The position numbers were made by a program, and so were the translations under genes. Below, one piece after another: positions 43,626 through 52,187 of a stretch of DNA of 64,000 bases. The notes beneath the pieces are model-generated. The model saw only the letters and a program-made list of their open reading frames with translations. It was not told the DNA's origin and made no database searches. Numbering within the stretch: the stretch's first letter is position 1; the number at the start of each line of letters is the position of its first letter. The DNA is from Spirochaetota bacterium (GTDB lineage: Bacteria; Spirochaetota; Spirochaetia; Treponematales; Treponemataceae): the NCBI GenBank assembly GCA_023398165.1, contig JAEWSQ010000007.1, positions 310,001-374,000 of the forward strand. The letters are read 5' to 3'.

Positions 43626-43841
43626 GTGGCTAAGGGAAGACCGGAAATTTCCGTCGAAAAATGCAAGGGATGCGGATTATGCATCACTTCATGTCCGAAA
43701 AAAATTTTGGAAATGTCAAAAGATACAAACTCTCAGGGTGTTCATTATCCTGTGTGTAGTAATGAAGATCAGTGTATTGCCTGTACGTTTTGTGCAACAA
43801 TATGTCCCGATATGGTAATTGATATTATTAAGGAAGACTAA
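43626..43841 (+). CDS. korD: 2-oxoacid:ferredoxin oxidoreductase, ferredoxin-like delta subunit
   Basis: 71 aa ferredoxin-type subunit with two [4Fe-4S] motifs: CKGCGLCITSCP (13-24) and CIACTFCATICP (about 49-60). It passes electrons from the TPP-bearing subunit to free ferredoxin. Start is GTG with a GGAGG site upstream. It leads a four-gene operon with only two bases to the next gene. Confidence 0.92.
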   Translation: MAKGRPEISVEKCKGCGLCITSCPKKILEMSKDTNSQGVHYPVCSNEDQCIACTFCATICPDMVIDIIKED

Positions 43842-43843
43842 TA

Positions 43844-44899
43844 ATGAATAAGAAAATTCTAATGAAAGGCAACGAGGCAATAGGTGAGGCGGCAATACTT
43901 GCAGGCTGCCGCCATTATTTTGCCTATCCTATTACGCCTCAAAATGAAATTCCCGCCTACATGGCTGAACGTATGGTTGAAGTCAACGGCACCTTCCTTC
44001 AGGCGGAAAGTGAAGTCGCTGCAATTAACATGGTTATGGGTGCATCCGCAGGAGGCGCCCGCGTTATGACTTCTTCTTCCTCTCCCGGAATTGCGCTTAA
44101 ACAGGAAGGATTATCCTACCTCGCCGGTGCAGAACTTCCGGCCGTCGTCGTTAACATGATGAGAGGCGGACCGGGACTCGGCAATATTGCCGGTTCTCAG
44201 GGCGATTATTATCAGGCAACGAGAGGAGGCGGTAACGGGGATTATCATACTATTGTTATAGCCCCCGGAAACGTTCAGGAACTTGCCGACTACACGGTGA
44301 AAGCCTTCGAGCTTGCTGATAAATACCGCATGGTTGTTATGATTTTAGGCGACGGCTACCTCGGCCAGATGTCTGAACCCTTAGTACTTCCCGAAGAAGT
44401 GAAAAACATCCCCTCAAAGGAAGACTGGGCATTATCAGGCGCCAAAGGCAGAAAGGGCCGCTCTCTGGCATCTCTTAAACTTGCTCCGGATGATTTATTA
44501 TTTAAACACAATATGCATCTTGCACAAAAGTATATGCTGGCTGCAGAGAACGAGACGATGAGCGAGACTTTTATGTGCAGCGATGCCGATGTTGTTATCG
44601 CCGCCTACGGAACTTCTGCCCGTATCTGCCGCAAAGCGGTAAAGGCACTCAGGGCTGAAGGTATAAAAGCAGGGCTTTTCCGCCCCATAACTCTTTGGCC
44701 ATTTCCGAAAAAGGAACTTAAAGAAGCTGTTCTGAATGCAAAAAAAGTTCTCACCGTGGAAATGAGCATGGGACAGATGGTAGACGACATCAGGCTCAAT
44801 GCGGGTAAAAACCCTGATGAGGTTGATTTTTACGGAACCCCTGGGGGAATACTTCCAAAGGTTGATGCAATTATTGAGAAGGTAAAACGCTATGTCTAA
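43844..44899 (+). CDS. korA: 2-oxoacid:ferredoxin oxidoreductase alpha subunit
   Basis: 351 aa. Contains the alpha-subunit landmarks: GNEAIGEAAILAGCRHYFAY (about 8-27, with YPITPQNEIPAYMAE just after), LQAESEVAAINMVMGASAGG (about 52-71) and TSSSSPGIALKQEGL. With the beta, gamma and delta subunits it oxidatively decarboxylates a 2-oxoacid to acyl-CoA with ferredoxin as acceptor. Substrate among 2-oxoglutarate, branched-chain 2-oxoacids or pyruvate is undecided; the split four-subunit form favours the VOR/KOR type. Overlaps korB by eight bases. Confidence 0.92.
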   Translation: MNKKILMKGNEAIGEAAILAGCRHYFAYPITPQNEIPAYMAERMVEVNGTFLQAESEVAAINMVMGASAGGARVMTSSSSPGIALKQEGLSYLAGAELPAVVVNMMRGGPGLGNIAGSQGDYYQATRGGGNGDYHTIVIAPGNVQELADYTVKAFELADKYRMVVMILGDGYLGQMSEPLVLPEEVKNIPSKEDWALSGAKGRKGRSLASLKLAPDDLLFKHNMHLAQKYMLAAENETMSETFMCSDADVVIAAYGTSARICRKAVKALRAEGIKAGLFRPITLWPFPKKELKEAVLNAKKVLTVEMSMGQMVDDIRLNAGKNPDEVDFYGTPGGILPKVDAIIEKVKRYV

Positions 44900-45689
44900 A
44901 ATATATACAAAACCCGAAGCTTTGCGCGATGTAAAAACACATTACTGTGCCGGCTGCGGTCACGGAATTGTTCATAAACTTATTGCTCAGATTATTGATG
45001 AGCTCGGCATCAGGGAAGACACTCTGCTGGTAGCTCCTGTCGGATGCTCGGTTCTCGCCTATAATTACATCGATGTTGACGGACTCGAAGCCGCCCACGG
45101 AAGAGCCCCTGCTGTTTCAACCGGCTTAAAAAGGGTTCACAAAGACAAGGTCGTTATCTGTTATCAGGGCGACGGTGACTTACTAGCAATAGGAACTGCG
45201 GAAACAATTCACGCGGCAAACAGGGGCGAGCACATAACTGTAATTTTCATCAACAATGCGATTTACGGAATGACCGGAGGCCAGATGGCTCCAACCACGC
45301 TCGAAGGCCAGGTTACAAAGACTTCTCCCTTCGGCCGCAAGGCGGACGATGTGGGGTATCCTATCCGGGCCTGCGAACTTTTAAATACGCTTGTATCGCC
45401 AGTCTATATAGAAAGAACTGCAGTGTACGACGTAAAACATATTAATCAGACAAAAGCGGCAATTAAAAAAGCGCTTACGTATCAGAAGGAAGGAAAGGGC
45501 TACTCATTTGTTGAAGTGCTTTCCATGTGCCCGACAAACTGGGGCGCAGATCCAGTAAAAGCTGCCGAGTGGGTTAAAACCGCTATGGAGCCGTATTATC
45601 CTGTAAAACTGTTCCGCGACATACCGGCAGGAATTGTACCCGAAGAAGCAGCACCCGCATCTACATCGGCTGCATCACGCAAAGCATAG
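44892..45689 (+). CDS. korB: 2-oxoacid:ferredoxin oxidoreductase beta subunit (TPP-binding)
   Basis: 265 aa. The cysteine motif HYCAGCGHG (about 17-25) and the TPP/Mg motif GDGDLLAIGTAETIHAANRG, ending in FINNAIYGMTGGQ (about 91-128), define the thiamine-diphosphate subunit. CPTNWG near 215 is also conserved. The C-terminal 20 residues are an alanine/serine-rich tail (AAPASTSAASRKA) of no clear role. Overlaps korA by eight bases and is followed by korC after 14. Confidence 0.93.
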   Translation: MSKIYTKPEALRDVKTHYCAGCGHGIVHKLIAQIIDELGIREDTLLVAPVGCSVLAYNYIDVDGLEAAHGRAPAVSTGLKRVHKDKVVICYQGDGDLLAIGTAETIHAANRGEHITVIFINNAIYGMTGGQMAPTTLEGQVTKTSPFGRKADDVGYPIRACELLNTLVSPVYIERTAVYDVKHINQTKAAIKKALTYQKEGKGYSFVEVLSMCPTNWGADPVKAAEWVKTAMEPYYPVKLFRDIPAGIVPEEAAPASTSAASRKA

Positions 45690-45703
45690 AGGAAGGAAAA
45701 CAA

Positions 45704-46255
45704 ATGACAAAAGAAATAATTTTTGCAGGTTTCGGCGGACAGGGTGTAATTCTAGCGGGAAAAATTCTCTGCCTTGCGGGTATGAACGACGGCAAGTATG
45801 TTTCACACATTCCATCCTACGGAGCCGAGATGAGAGGCGGAACGGCCAACTGTTCAGTTATCATTTCCGATGATGAAGTTGCATCTCCTGTTATTGAAAA
45901 CCCCGATGTTGTAATTGCCCTTAACAAACCTTCGATGATCAAGTTTGAAAAACAGCTGAAAAAAGGCGGACTTCTTATTTATAATTCATCTTTAATTGAT
46001 ATAAAGCCCTCTCGAACTGATATTACAGCGCTCGCCCTTCCTGCAAACGATATAGCTTCTGAATGTAAAAATGACCGCGGTGCCAACATGGTAGTCCTCG
46101 GTGTTCTTGCAAAACTATTCCCCGAGATGGTGTCGAGTGTAAAACCATTTGAGTACGCACTCGATGAGGCAATATCGGCACGCAATAAGAAATTTAATCC
46201 GGTGAATATTGCAACAATAGAGACTGCATATAAAAAAGACTACACGATCGTGTAA
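45704..46255 (+). CDS. korC: 2-oxoacid:ferredoxin oxidoreductase gamma subunit
   Basis: 183 aa. Begins TKEIIFAGFGGQGVILAGKI, the gamma-subunit GFGGQGV signature (8-14), and contains YGAEMRGGTANC (about 46-57). This domain helps bind coenzyme A and completes the four-subunit enzyme. An AGGAAGG site precedes the ATG. The operon ends at the terminator at 46274. Confidence 0.93.
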   Translation: MTKEIIFAGFGGQGVILAGKILCLAGMNDGKYVSHIPSYGAEMRGGTANCSVIISDDEVASPVIENPDVVIALNKPSMIKFEKQLKKGGLLIYNSSLIDIKPSRTDITALALPANDIASECKNDRGANMVVLGVLAKLFPEMVSSVKPFEYALDEAISARNKKFNPVNIATIETAYKKDYTIV

Positions 46256-46273
46256 ATTTTTTCTGAATCCTTG

Positions 46274-46304
46274 TAAGCCGTTCTCAAAGAGAGGACGGCT
46301 TTTT
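46274..46304 (+). terminator. intrinsic terminator of the KOR operon
   Basis: AAGCCGTTCTC pairs with GAGGACGGCTT across a five-base loop (one G-T pair), followed by TTTTTATTAT. Confidence 0.88.
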
Positions 46305-46754
46305 TATTATAGTCCCCCTGCCGGTACGCCCTGACTGTATCATCCCGTTTTTTCTTTAAAAGCCGATTCTGGCAAAATAAAAATTGACAAACCGGAATTT
46401 ATCACGTACAGTGTACCCATACAAGAAACTTCCATATTAACAGATATGTATTGTGTTTTGTTGATATACATATTTTTACGGCGAATAGGCAATTCTTCTA
46501 TTTTTGTGCATGAAAAAGCACCGGTAAGGCCATAATAGCTAAAAAAAAGCCGATCGTTATGAAATAAAAATTGACAAACCAAAATTTATCCCTTACAGTG
46601 TATCTATAATCTAAATTACCAAAAATACAGATACGTATCATTATATATTGATATAAAAAAACTGCATACTCTGAAGATAATTATTAGTAGCTGCGGCTAT
46701 ATTTTGTGAAATTGGTCAACGTATTGTTGATACAAAATAATAGGAGGAATCGAG
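46305..46754 (+). promoter_or_regulatory. duplicated promoter block before the sugar ABC importer
   Basis: Two copies of one promoter: TTGACA (46384-46389) with TACAGT (46407-46412), and TTGACA (46571-46576) with TACAGT (46594-46599), both with 17-base spacers and nearly the same surroundings (AAAAGCCGAT upstream, ACAGATAYGTAT downstream). The copies are 187 bases apart. Between the second copy and the gene, TCAAC-GTATT-GTTGA (46716-46730) is a possible repressor operator. No gene is supported in this stretch. Confidence 0.65.
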
Positions 46755-48044
46755 ATGTTTTCAAAAAAACTTAGTATTGCACTGTTTGTTCTCGTACTTG
46801 CATGTGCAATGATTTTTGCCGGCGGTAAAAAGGAAGGCTCCCCTGCAGCACAGGCGGGCGACAAACCGGTAACTTTTTCATTCTGGAATATTGGTACAGC
46901 CGATGTTGACAGGGCTTATTATGAAGCCATTGTTAAAGAGTACATGACAGCTCATCCGAATGTAACTATTGAGGTAACCGTTCTTGAAAACGAAGCTTTC
47001 AAGAGTAAGCTGACAACTGTTATGCAGTCGGGAAATCCTCCTGATCTGTTTCAGAGCTGGGGCGGCGGTGTTCTTGCTGAATATGCAAATGCAGGACTCC
47101 TCAAGGATATTACAGCCGACGTAAAAGGAACTGCTTTCGGCGATTCAATGGCTCCCGGTGTTTGGAGCGTGTATGCAGCAAACGGAAAACAGTACGGCGC
47201 TCCAAATGATATGGGCGGCGTTACCTTCTGGTACAACAAAGATCTTCTTGCTAAAGTCGGCTATAACTCATTCCCGACAACCTGGGATGATTTCCTTGTA
47301 TTGATAAATAAACTGAAAGCTGCAGGAATTACTCCGATCGCACTCGGCGGCGGCGATAAATGGCCTGCAATGTATTATTTTTCATATCTCGCACTTAGAC
47401 TGGGCGGCGCAGATGCTTTCGCAAATCTGTCAACAGGAAAAGGCTTCAATGACCCTGTATTCATAAAGGCTGCGCAGATGGTTGCAGATTTAACAGCAAT
47501 GAAACCTTTCCAGGATGGATTCCTCGGTGCTACCTACACCGATCAGGGCGCCTTAATGGGTAACGGAATGGCTGCCATGGAACTTATGGGTCAATGGGCT
47601 CCAATCGTCCAGACAGACAGCTCAACAAGCAAATTGGGGCTCGGCGATAAACTCGGCTGCGCTCCATTCCCTGCTGTAACAGGCGGTAAAGGAAAAATTA
47701 CAGAAGTTATGGGCGGCGGCGGCGGTATGGCAGTCGGCAAGAATGCTCCTCCCGAAGCTGTTGATTTCCTCAAATTCATGTTTAATAAAGAAAACAATGC
47801 AAAACAGGCTTCAGTCAGCGGCATTATACCAACTGTAAAGGGTGCAGATGCAGGAATGAAAGATGCCAACTTAAAACTCGTAAAAGGTATTGTAGACCAG
47901 TGCACTTTCTTCCAATTGTATCCTGATCAGTTCCTGCCCCCGGCAGCCGGCGGAGCTCTTAACGATTCGGTACAAACACTGCTTGCCGGAACAGCAACAC
48001 CTGAAAAGGCATGCGCTGCTATCCAGAGTGCATACCTGCAGTAA
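46755..48044 (+). CDS. ABC sugar importer, extracellular solute-binding protein
   Basis: 429 aa, cluster with the family-1 extracellular binding proteins. The signal peptide LSIALFVLVLACAMIFA ends in GGKKEGSPAA, the pattern common in spirochaetal binding proteins; a lipobox around Cys17 is possible. The body starts VTFSFWNIGTADVDRAYYEA and includes PPDLFQSWGGGVLAEYANAG (about 96-115), typical of sugar or oligosaccharide binding. GGAGG lies ten bases upstream. Two permease genes follow; the ATPase is not encoded here. Confidence 0.93.
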   Translation: MFSKKLSIALFVLVLACAMIFAGGKKEGSPAAQAGDKPVTFSFWNIGTADVDRAYYEAIVKEYMTAHPNVTIEVTVLENEAFKSKLTTVMQSGNPPDLFQSWGGGVLAEYANAGLLKDITADVKGTAFGDSMAPGVWSVYAANGKQYGAPNDMGGVTFWYNKDLLAKVGYNSFPTTWDDFLVLINKLKAAGITPIALGGGDKWPAMYYFSYLALRLGGADAFANLSTGKGFNDPVFIKAAQMVADLTAMKPFQDGFLGATYTDQGALMGNGMAAMELMGQWAPIVQTDSSTSKLGLGDKLGCAPFPAVTGGKGKITEVMGGGGGMAVGKNAPPEAVDFLKFMFNKENNAKQASVSGIIPTVKGADAGMKDANLKLVKGIVDQCTFFQLYPDQFLPPAAGGALNDSVQTLLAGTATPEKACAAIQSAYLQ

Positions 48045-48193
48045 TATGATGCAGCTGTCTTCAGTGTAACTGAAGACAGTTTGAATCTTTTCAGCTGCTT
48101 ATTGATTTGTACTTAATCAGTAAAAACAATAAAGACTGCCGGGGAAAAAAGGCTTTCTTCGGCGGTTTTGTATTTTTTCGGGAACAAAGAAAC

Positions 48194-49078
48194 ATGAAAA
48201 AAAAATCAAATCAAATTCCCCTCCTTATTTTTTTATTGGCTCCGGCAACAATACTTTTCACTTTTTTTGTAGTTGTACCGGTTTTCCAGGCTGCGTATTT
48301 CAGCCTCTTCAAATGGAACGGTTTAGGACCTATTACAGACTTTAGAGGTTTAAAGAATTTTCAGATACTTTTTCAGGATGCCGTTTTTAAAAAAGCATTA
48401 TGGCATAACCTTGTGATCGCAGTGGTATCGCTTGTCGTGGAAGTTCCGCTTGCATTATATGCGGCGTTAATCATAAATAACAGAAACTTCAAACTGGCAG
48501 TTTTATTCCGGACCTTTTTCTTTCTTCCGTATATTTTTTCTGAAGTAATTTCCGGTTTGTTGTGGCAGTTTGTGTATAATCCTCAATATGGATTTGTGAA
48601 GGCAGTCTTTACCTGGTTCGCCCCGGGTACTCAGGTTCCGGCTCTTCTTGGAAATCCTTCAACGGTCTTGGGAGCTATTATGGTGGCAGTCATATGGAAG
48701 TATTTCGGGTTTCATATGTCAATTCTTATTGCAGGTCTTCAGGATATTCCGGAAGAATTGAAGGAAGCTGCAAAAATAGACGGAGCGAGCGACGGTCAAG
48801 CTACCCGTAAAATTGTGCTGCCTCTTCTGCGTCCTACTCTCCTCATTTCTGTATTTTTTTCTATCGTTGGATCCCTTCAGATTTTTGACATCATTTGGGC
48901 TATGGGTAAAGGAGATCCTGTCAACTCGGCAGAAACCATGGTCACGTATCTATATAAATTCGGTTTACAGAGGTTCAATATTGGATATGGAAGCGCTGTA
49001 GCAGTTACAATATTTTTCCTTTGCCTGGTATTCAGTCTCTTTTATAATAAATTTTTATTAGGAAAGGAGGAGTCATAA
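48194..49078 (+). CDS. ABC sugar importer permease 1 (MalF-type)
   Basis: 294 aa, six TM helices, from ATG 48194 with the AAAGAAAC leader; the in-frame stretch from 48107 is not conserved in style and overlaps the intergenic gap. The EAA loop is EELKEAAKIDGASDGQATRK (about 200-219), where the shared ATPase docks. It is 149 bases after the binding-protein gene; a hairpin (ACTGAAGACAGTTTG region near 48070) may reduce permease expression relative to the binding protein. Confidence 0.92.
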   Translation: MKKKSNQIPLLIFLLAPATILFTFFVVVPVFQAAYFSLFKWNGLGPITDFRGLKNFQILFQDAVFKKALWHNLVIAVVSLVVEVPLALYAALIINNRNFKLAVLFRTFFFLPYIFSEVISGLLWQFVYNPQYGFVKAVFTWFAPGTQVPALLGNPSTVLGAIMVAVIWKYFGFHMSILIAGLQDIPEELKEAAKIDGASDGQATRKIVLPLLRPTLLISVFFSIVGSLQIFDIIWAMGKGDPVNSAETMVTYLYKFGLQRFNIGYGSAVAVTIFFLCLVFSLFYNKFLLGKEES

Positions 49079-49080
49079 TT

Positions 49081-49929
49081 ATGCGGAAAACAAAAGTTTC
49101 ACGGCAGATAGTAACAAAAACGTTACACTATTTATTTTGCGGTATATTATCAGTCATTATCCTGCTGCCGATGTACATTGGAGTTTTCGGAGGATTGAAA
49201 TCTAACGGACAATTGTTAATAGATCCCCTTGGAATACCTAATCCAGTATATCTTGCAAATTATGGAAATATAATAACAGGTGTTGTCGGTAAATTTTGGC
49301 AGTCGCTTATGAATTCTGTTATTGTTGCAGCCGGTACGGTTGCTTTAACATTAGTGATTGCGGTAATGGCAGCCTTTGCAATAGCAAGGATTAAATTTAG
49401 AACAGCCTCATTTTTTAGAACGTTTTTTATGATGGGTCTTCTTTTTCCTCTGACGGTGGCAATGCTTCCGCTGTATTTACAAATACGAAGTCTAAAATTA
49501 ATTGATTCATATTTGGGTGTAATAATACCGCAAGCTGCCTTCCAGATACCGATGACTGTACTTCTGCTCATCGGATTTTTCAAGGGAATTCCGAAAGATC
49601 TTGAGGATGCCTGTGCAATCGACGGCTACGGACCGATGGGCTTTCTCTTAAAAATGGTTCTTCCCCTGTCGACTCCGATCCTTGCAACCACATCAATCAT
49701 AATACTGGTTGCAAGCTGGAACAGCTTTTTCCTTCCTCTGCTTGTATTCAATACAGAAAAGTATTTTACTCTGCCCATGGGAGTAATGACCTTTCAGGGA
49801 CAGCATGCTGCAGACTGGAATATGATCCTGTCGTATTTGACGCTTGCAATGGTTCCTGCAATTATTCTATTTGTTACAGCTCAAAAATACATCGTGGCAG
49901 GTCTTACAGGCGGAGCAGTAAAAGGATAA
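49081..49929 (+). CDS. ABC sugar importer permease 2 (MalG-type)
   Basis: 282 aa, six TM helices. EAA loop PKDLEDACAIDGYGPMGFLL (about 175-194) followed by KMVLPLSTP. The start lies two bases after the first permease stop, with AAAGGAGG upstream. With no ATPase gene in the operon, the transporter must use a multitask MsmK/UgpC-like ATPase encoded elsewhere. Confidence 0.92.
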   Translation: MRKTKVSRQIVTKTLHYLFCGILSVIILLPMYIGVFGGLKSNGQLLIDPLGIPNPVYLANYGNIITGVVGKFWQSLMNSVIVAAGTVALTLVIAVMAAFAIARIKFRTASFFRTFFMMGLLFPLTVAMLPLYLQIRSLKLIDSYLGVIIPQAAFQIPMTVLLLIGFFKGIPKDLEDACAIDGYGPMGFLLKMVLPLSTPILATTSIIILVASWNSFFLPLLVFNTEKYFTLPMGVMTFQGQHAADWNMILSYLTLAMVPAIILFVTAQKYIVAGLTGGAVKG

Positions 49930-49991
49930 AAAAAGTTAAATCTTGCATTCTCGTAAAGAATACACGATTGGATAAACAGGGAAGTAATATT

Positions 49992-50027
49992 AGAAGCCGT
50001 TTTCTCTTACAGGGGACGGCTTCTTTA
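49992..50027 (+). terminator. intrinsic terminator of the sugar importer operon
   Basis: AGAAGCCGT pairs with ACGGCTTCT across a loop of about 14 bases, followed by TTATT. The stem resembles that of the KOR terminator. Confidence 0.75.
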
Positions 50028-50121
50028 TTGGAAGCAAAAGAGGATATAAAAATAGAAAAGTTTGATTACTATTGACAGTACTACGATGAATTATATAATC
50101 ACTATTACGGGAGAGAACATA

Positions 50122-50514
50122 ATGAAAACACCGTATTTAATACTATTGAGCTTTTTCGTATTCTTTAGTTGTTCAATTAATAATGATTTAAAAACGGCGA
50201 GTGCTGCTGAAGAGAAATTATCAATGGATAATTTGAGTTCGTTGAATAAGATACTTTCAGATTTAAATTCTCAGGAAAGATGTATCGGACAGGGAAATGA
50301 AAAGGGTTGGGAATTTACATTTTCAAGAAGGTTTACTTGTGAATTTCCTGATATTCCGGCGCTTATTAAATGTAATAATGATATTTTGTCTACTGAAGGC
50401 TTTGATGATTATGAAATCTACTCAAAACAAGATGAGCTTACAGGTAACTGGGTGATTACTATTGTTGGTAATGGAAGAAAGTTGGAACGTATTTTCCTGG
50501 AAGAAAGAATATAA
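50122..50514 (+). CDS. small lipoprotein of unknown function
   Basis: 130 aa from the ATG at 50122 (GGAGAG eight bases before). The signal KTPYLILLSFFVFFSC gives a lipid-anchored Cys about residue 17. The mature protein is acidic and helical then mixed (GKWEF-like EKGWEFTFSRRFTCEF), with no recognisable family. Stands alone between the sugar operon terminator and the cupin regulator. Confidence 0.7.
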   Translation: MKTPYLILLSFFVFFSCSINNDLKTASAAEEKLSMDNLSSLNKILSDLNSQERCIGQGNEKGWEFTFSRRFTCEFPDIPALIKCNNDILSTEGFDDYEIYSKQDELTGNWVITIVGNGRKLERIFLEERI

Positions 50515-50684
50515 TTTTTGAGAGTCATATGAGATTTAAAGAACAGCTGATTTCTTTTATATAGATGAAAGAAAATAGTATCAAGAATGATGGTCACTTA
50601 TTTTACAAATACTAAATCTCTTGCATTTTCACTAAAGCTGTGGTAGTCTTTAAATGTTATTTTTATTAATAAAAGAGGTTAATC

Positions 50685-51260
50685 ATGTCTGAACAAAATA
50701 GAATCGGCAAAAAAGTCCGCCTTATACGTGAAAGCAGAAAGCTTTCAATAGAAGATGTATCAGAAAGATGCAATTTGAGCGTTAAAAGCATAGAAAATAT
50801 TGAAAACGGTGCATTAATACCGGGGTTGACGCCTCTTATTAAAATTGCCCGCGTCCTGGGAACAAGACTCGGTACCTTCATGGACGATCAGGAAGATGTG
50901 GGTCCTGTTGTTACGAGAAGTATGGAAGAAAAATCAGTAGCACGGTTTTCAGACAGAACAAATGCCATAAGTTCAGACCTCGATTTTTATTCTCTTGCCC
51001 AGAATAAAGCCGGCCGTCACATGGATCCCTTTGTTATAGATATTGAACCATCATCAGAACAGGAAATAAAAATGTCGTCACACGAGGGCGAAGAGTTCAT
51101 CTATGTGTTATCCGGTACAATAGAAATTAAGTACGGTAAGGATGTATATACTTTAAATCCCGGCGACAGCATCTATTATGATTCCATCGTTGCCCACCAT
51201 GTGCACACCGCAAAAAATGAAAAAGCAAAAATCCTTGCGGTAGTGTATACGCCAATGTGA
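50685..51260 (+). CDS. XRE-cupin transcriptional regulator
   Basis: 191 aa. Residues 6-62 are a helix-turn-helix of the XRE type (IGKKVRLIRESRKLSIEDVS, then LSVKSIENIENGALIPGLTP), and residues 115-185 form a cupin barrel (HEGEEFIYVLSGTIEIKYG, LNPGDSIYYDSIVAHHVH). Such regulators respond to a small ligand bound in the cupin. The HHVH and HEGEE residues can ligate a metal. AAAGAGG lies upstream. A reversed multi-hairpin repeat begins 11 bases after the stop. Confidence 0.92.
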   Translation: MSEQNRIGKKVRLIRESRKLSIEDVSERCNLSVKSIENIENGALIPGLTPLIKIARVLGTRLGTFMDDQEDVGPVVTRSMEEKSVARFSDRTNAISSDLDFYSLAQNKAGRHMDPFVIDIEPSSEQEIKMSSHEGEEFIYVLSGTIEIKYGKDVYTLNPGDSIYYDSIVAHHVHTAKNEKAKILAVVYTPM

Positions 51261-51271
51261 TACTAGGGGAG

Positions 51272-51447
51272 GTCGTTTGATGTACATCCTGTACATCAAA
51301 CTTCTCGAGTTTTGCTGTGCAAAACTCGCCCGTCGAAAAAACTGTTCCGGCGGCATACGCCCCTTCGGGTCGTTAATGTAAGGAAATTATGATACTGGAT
51401 TTTTCTCGTTCATTATATTCACTACGAAAAATCTGATTATCCATGCC
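51272..51447 (-). repeat. multi-hairpin repeat R1, copy a (reverse orientation)
   Basis: Matches copies b-d at 60031-60480 on the opposite strand. Hairpin 1 is CGAGTTTTGC-loop-GCAAAACTCG (51306-51328); hairpin 2 has 11 pairs around an AGGAT loop (51275-51301, minus strand); the block AACGACCCGAAGGGGCGTA is on the minus strand around 51356-51374; a fourth stem GATTTTTC/GAGAAAAATC lies near 51397-51433. Confidence 0.85.
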
Positions 51448-51516
51448 GATCATCAAATAGTTCTTCTTAACCCCCTCAGTATATAGAGTTCATAGATAAG
51501 TATCGCCGCTGTCATT

Positions 51517-51577
51517 TCTCCGGAATGTATTGGGTATATCAGAAAGTATCGGCGTTACATCAGCTTTCGCCTCAGGT
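51517..51577 (+). repeat. dispersed repeat R2, copy D (degenerate)
   Basis: TCCGGAATGTATTGGGTATA followed by TATCGGCGTTACATCAGCTT and CGCCTCAGG, aligning with the other R2 copies but with more changes. TATCGCCGCTG just before it repeats the distal block. Confidence 0.55.
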
Positions 51578-51602
51578 TGCTAGTAAGTGAAGAATTTTTT
51601 TT

Positions 51603-51644
51603 AATACTTAAAATAGAACGAACGTTCGTTCTATTTTAAGTATT
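51603..51644. repeat. 42-base perfect palindrome, shared core copy 2
   Basis: Self-complementary over all 42 bases, centred between 51623 and 51624, with the core TAGAACGAACGTTCGTTCTA identical to that at 32443-32474 but different arms (AATACTTAAAA and its complement). No gene is close on either side. Confidence 0.88.
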
Positions 51645-52074
51645 GATTTATTACCCCATGATATTAGTAACTCAGTGTTAACTCGTACCTATTCTTGGTT
51701 CTTTTATCAGAAAGAAAATTCTGCATTTATAGTACGACAACTATTTATATATCAGAGATGAACTGCTAAAAAATACCCAGATCCGGGATTTTTTCATCAA
51801 GTCTTTGGCTTTTTTTCTTCTGCATACAAAGCCTCCGCTGCCATATTATAGTAATGAGCTCCTATTTACGGGCTCTTGAGCCGAATATGACAATAAACAA
51901 AATATCACTTCTGGATGAGAATAAGGAATGCAGGTTTGTAATAATGTGTTCAAGAGTCATGTTCTAATTGTAAAGGGCATGGCTATTACCGTCAAGTGAA
52001 GAAAAAAGGCTTGACAGAATAAGTAAAAATTGCAATACTTTCTGTAGTAACAGAGTTTTGTGAGAGTTGCTCTG

Positions 52075-52114
52075 ATTTCATTTCATTTCATTTCATTTCA
52101 TTTCATTTCATTTC
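52075..52114 (+). repeat. pentanucleotide microsatellite (ATTTC)8
   Basis: Eight uninterrupted ATTTC units. The tract lies 45-84 bases upstream of the TATAAT box (52159-52164) and 74 bases before the lipoprotein ATG. Unit-number changes by slipped-strand mispairing could alter promoter strength. Confidence 0.9.
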
Positions 52115-52158
52115 CAAAAATACTCTCCAAGAATAGGTAAAATAATGCCTTTTGGTGT

Positions 52159-52164
52159 TATAAT
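52159..52164 (+). promoter_or_regulatory. -10 box of the lipoprotein gene at 52188
   Basis: TATAAT preceded by GTGT; the -35 position (52136-52141, GGTAAA) is poor, so expression may depend on the upstream tract or an activator. AGAGGG lies before the ATG. Confidence 0.55.
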
Positions 52165-52187
52165 ATATTTGTTTAAGAGGGATAAAC

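Larger units (their letters stand above)
51261..52187. other. 927-base repeat-rich intergenic region
   Basis: No gene is supported. In order: reversed hairpin repeat R1 (51272-51447), R2 copy D (51517-51577), a 42-base palindrome (51603-51644), a terminator-like hairpin AAATACCC/CGGGATTTTTT (about 51770-51794), and the ATTTC microsatellite (52075-52114) ahead of a lipoprotein gene. This density marks a boundary of the accessory segment. Confidence 0.75.

Noticed and set aside
51768..51794. Terminator-like hairpin AAATACCC/CGGGATTTTTT
   Set aside because: No transcript is known to reach it and the stem is imperfect; noted only within the intergenic description.
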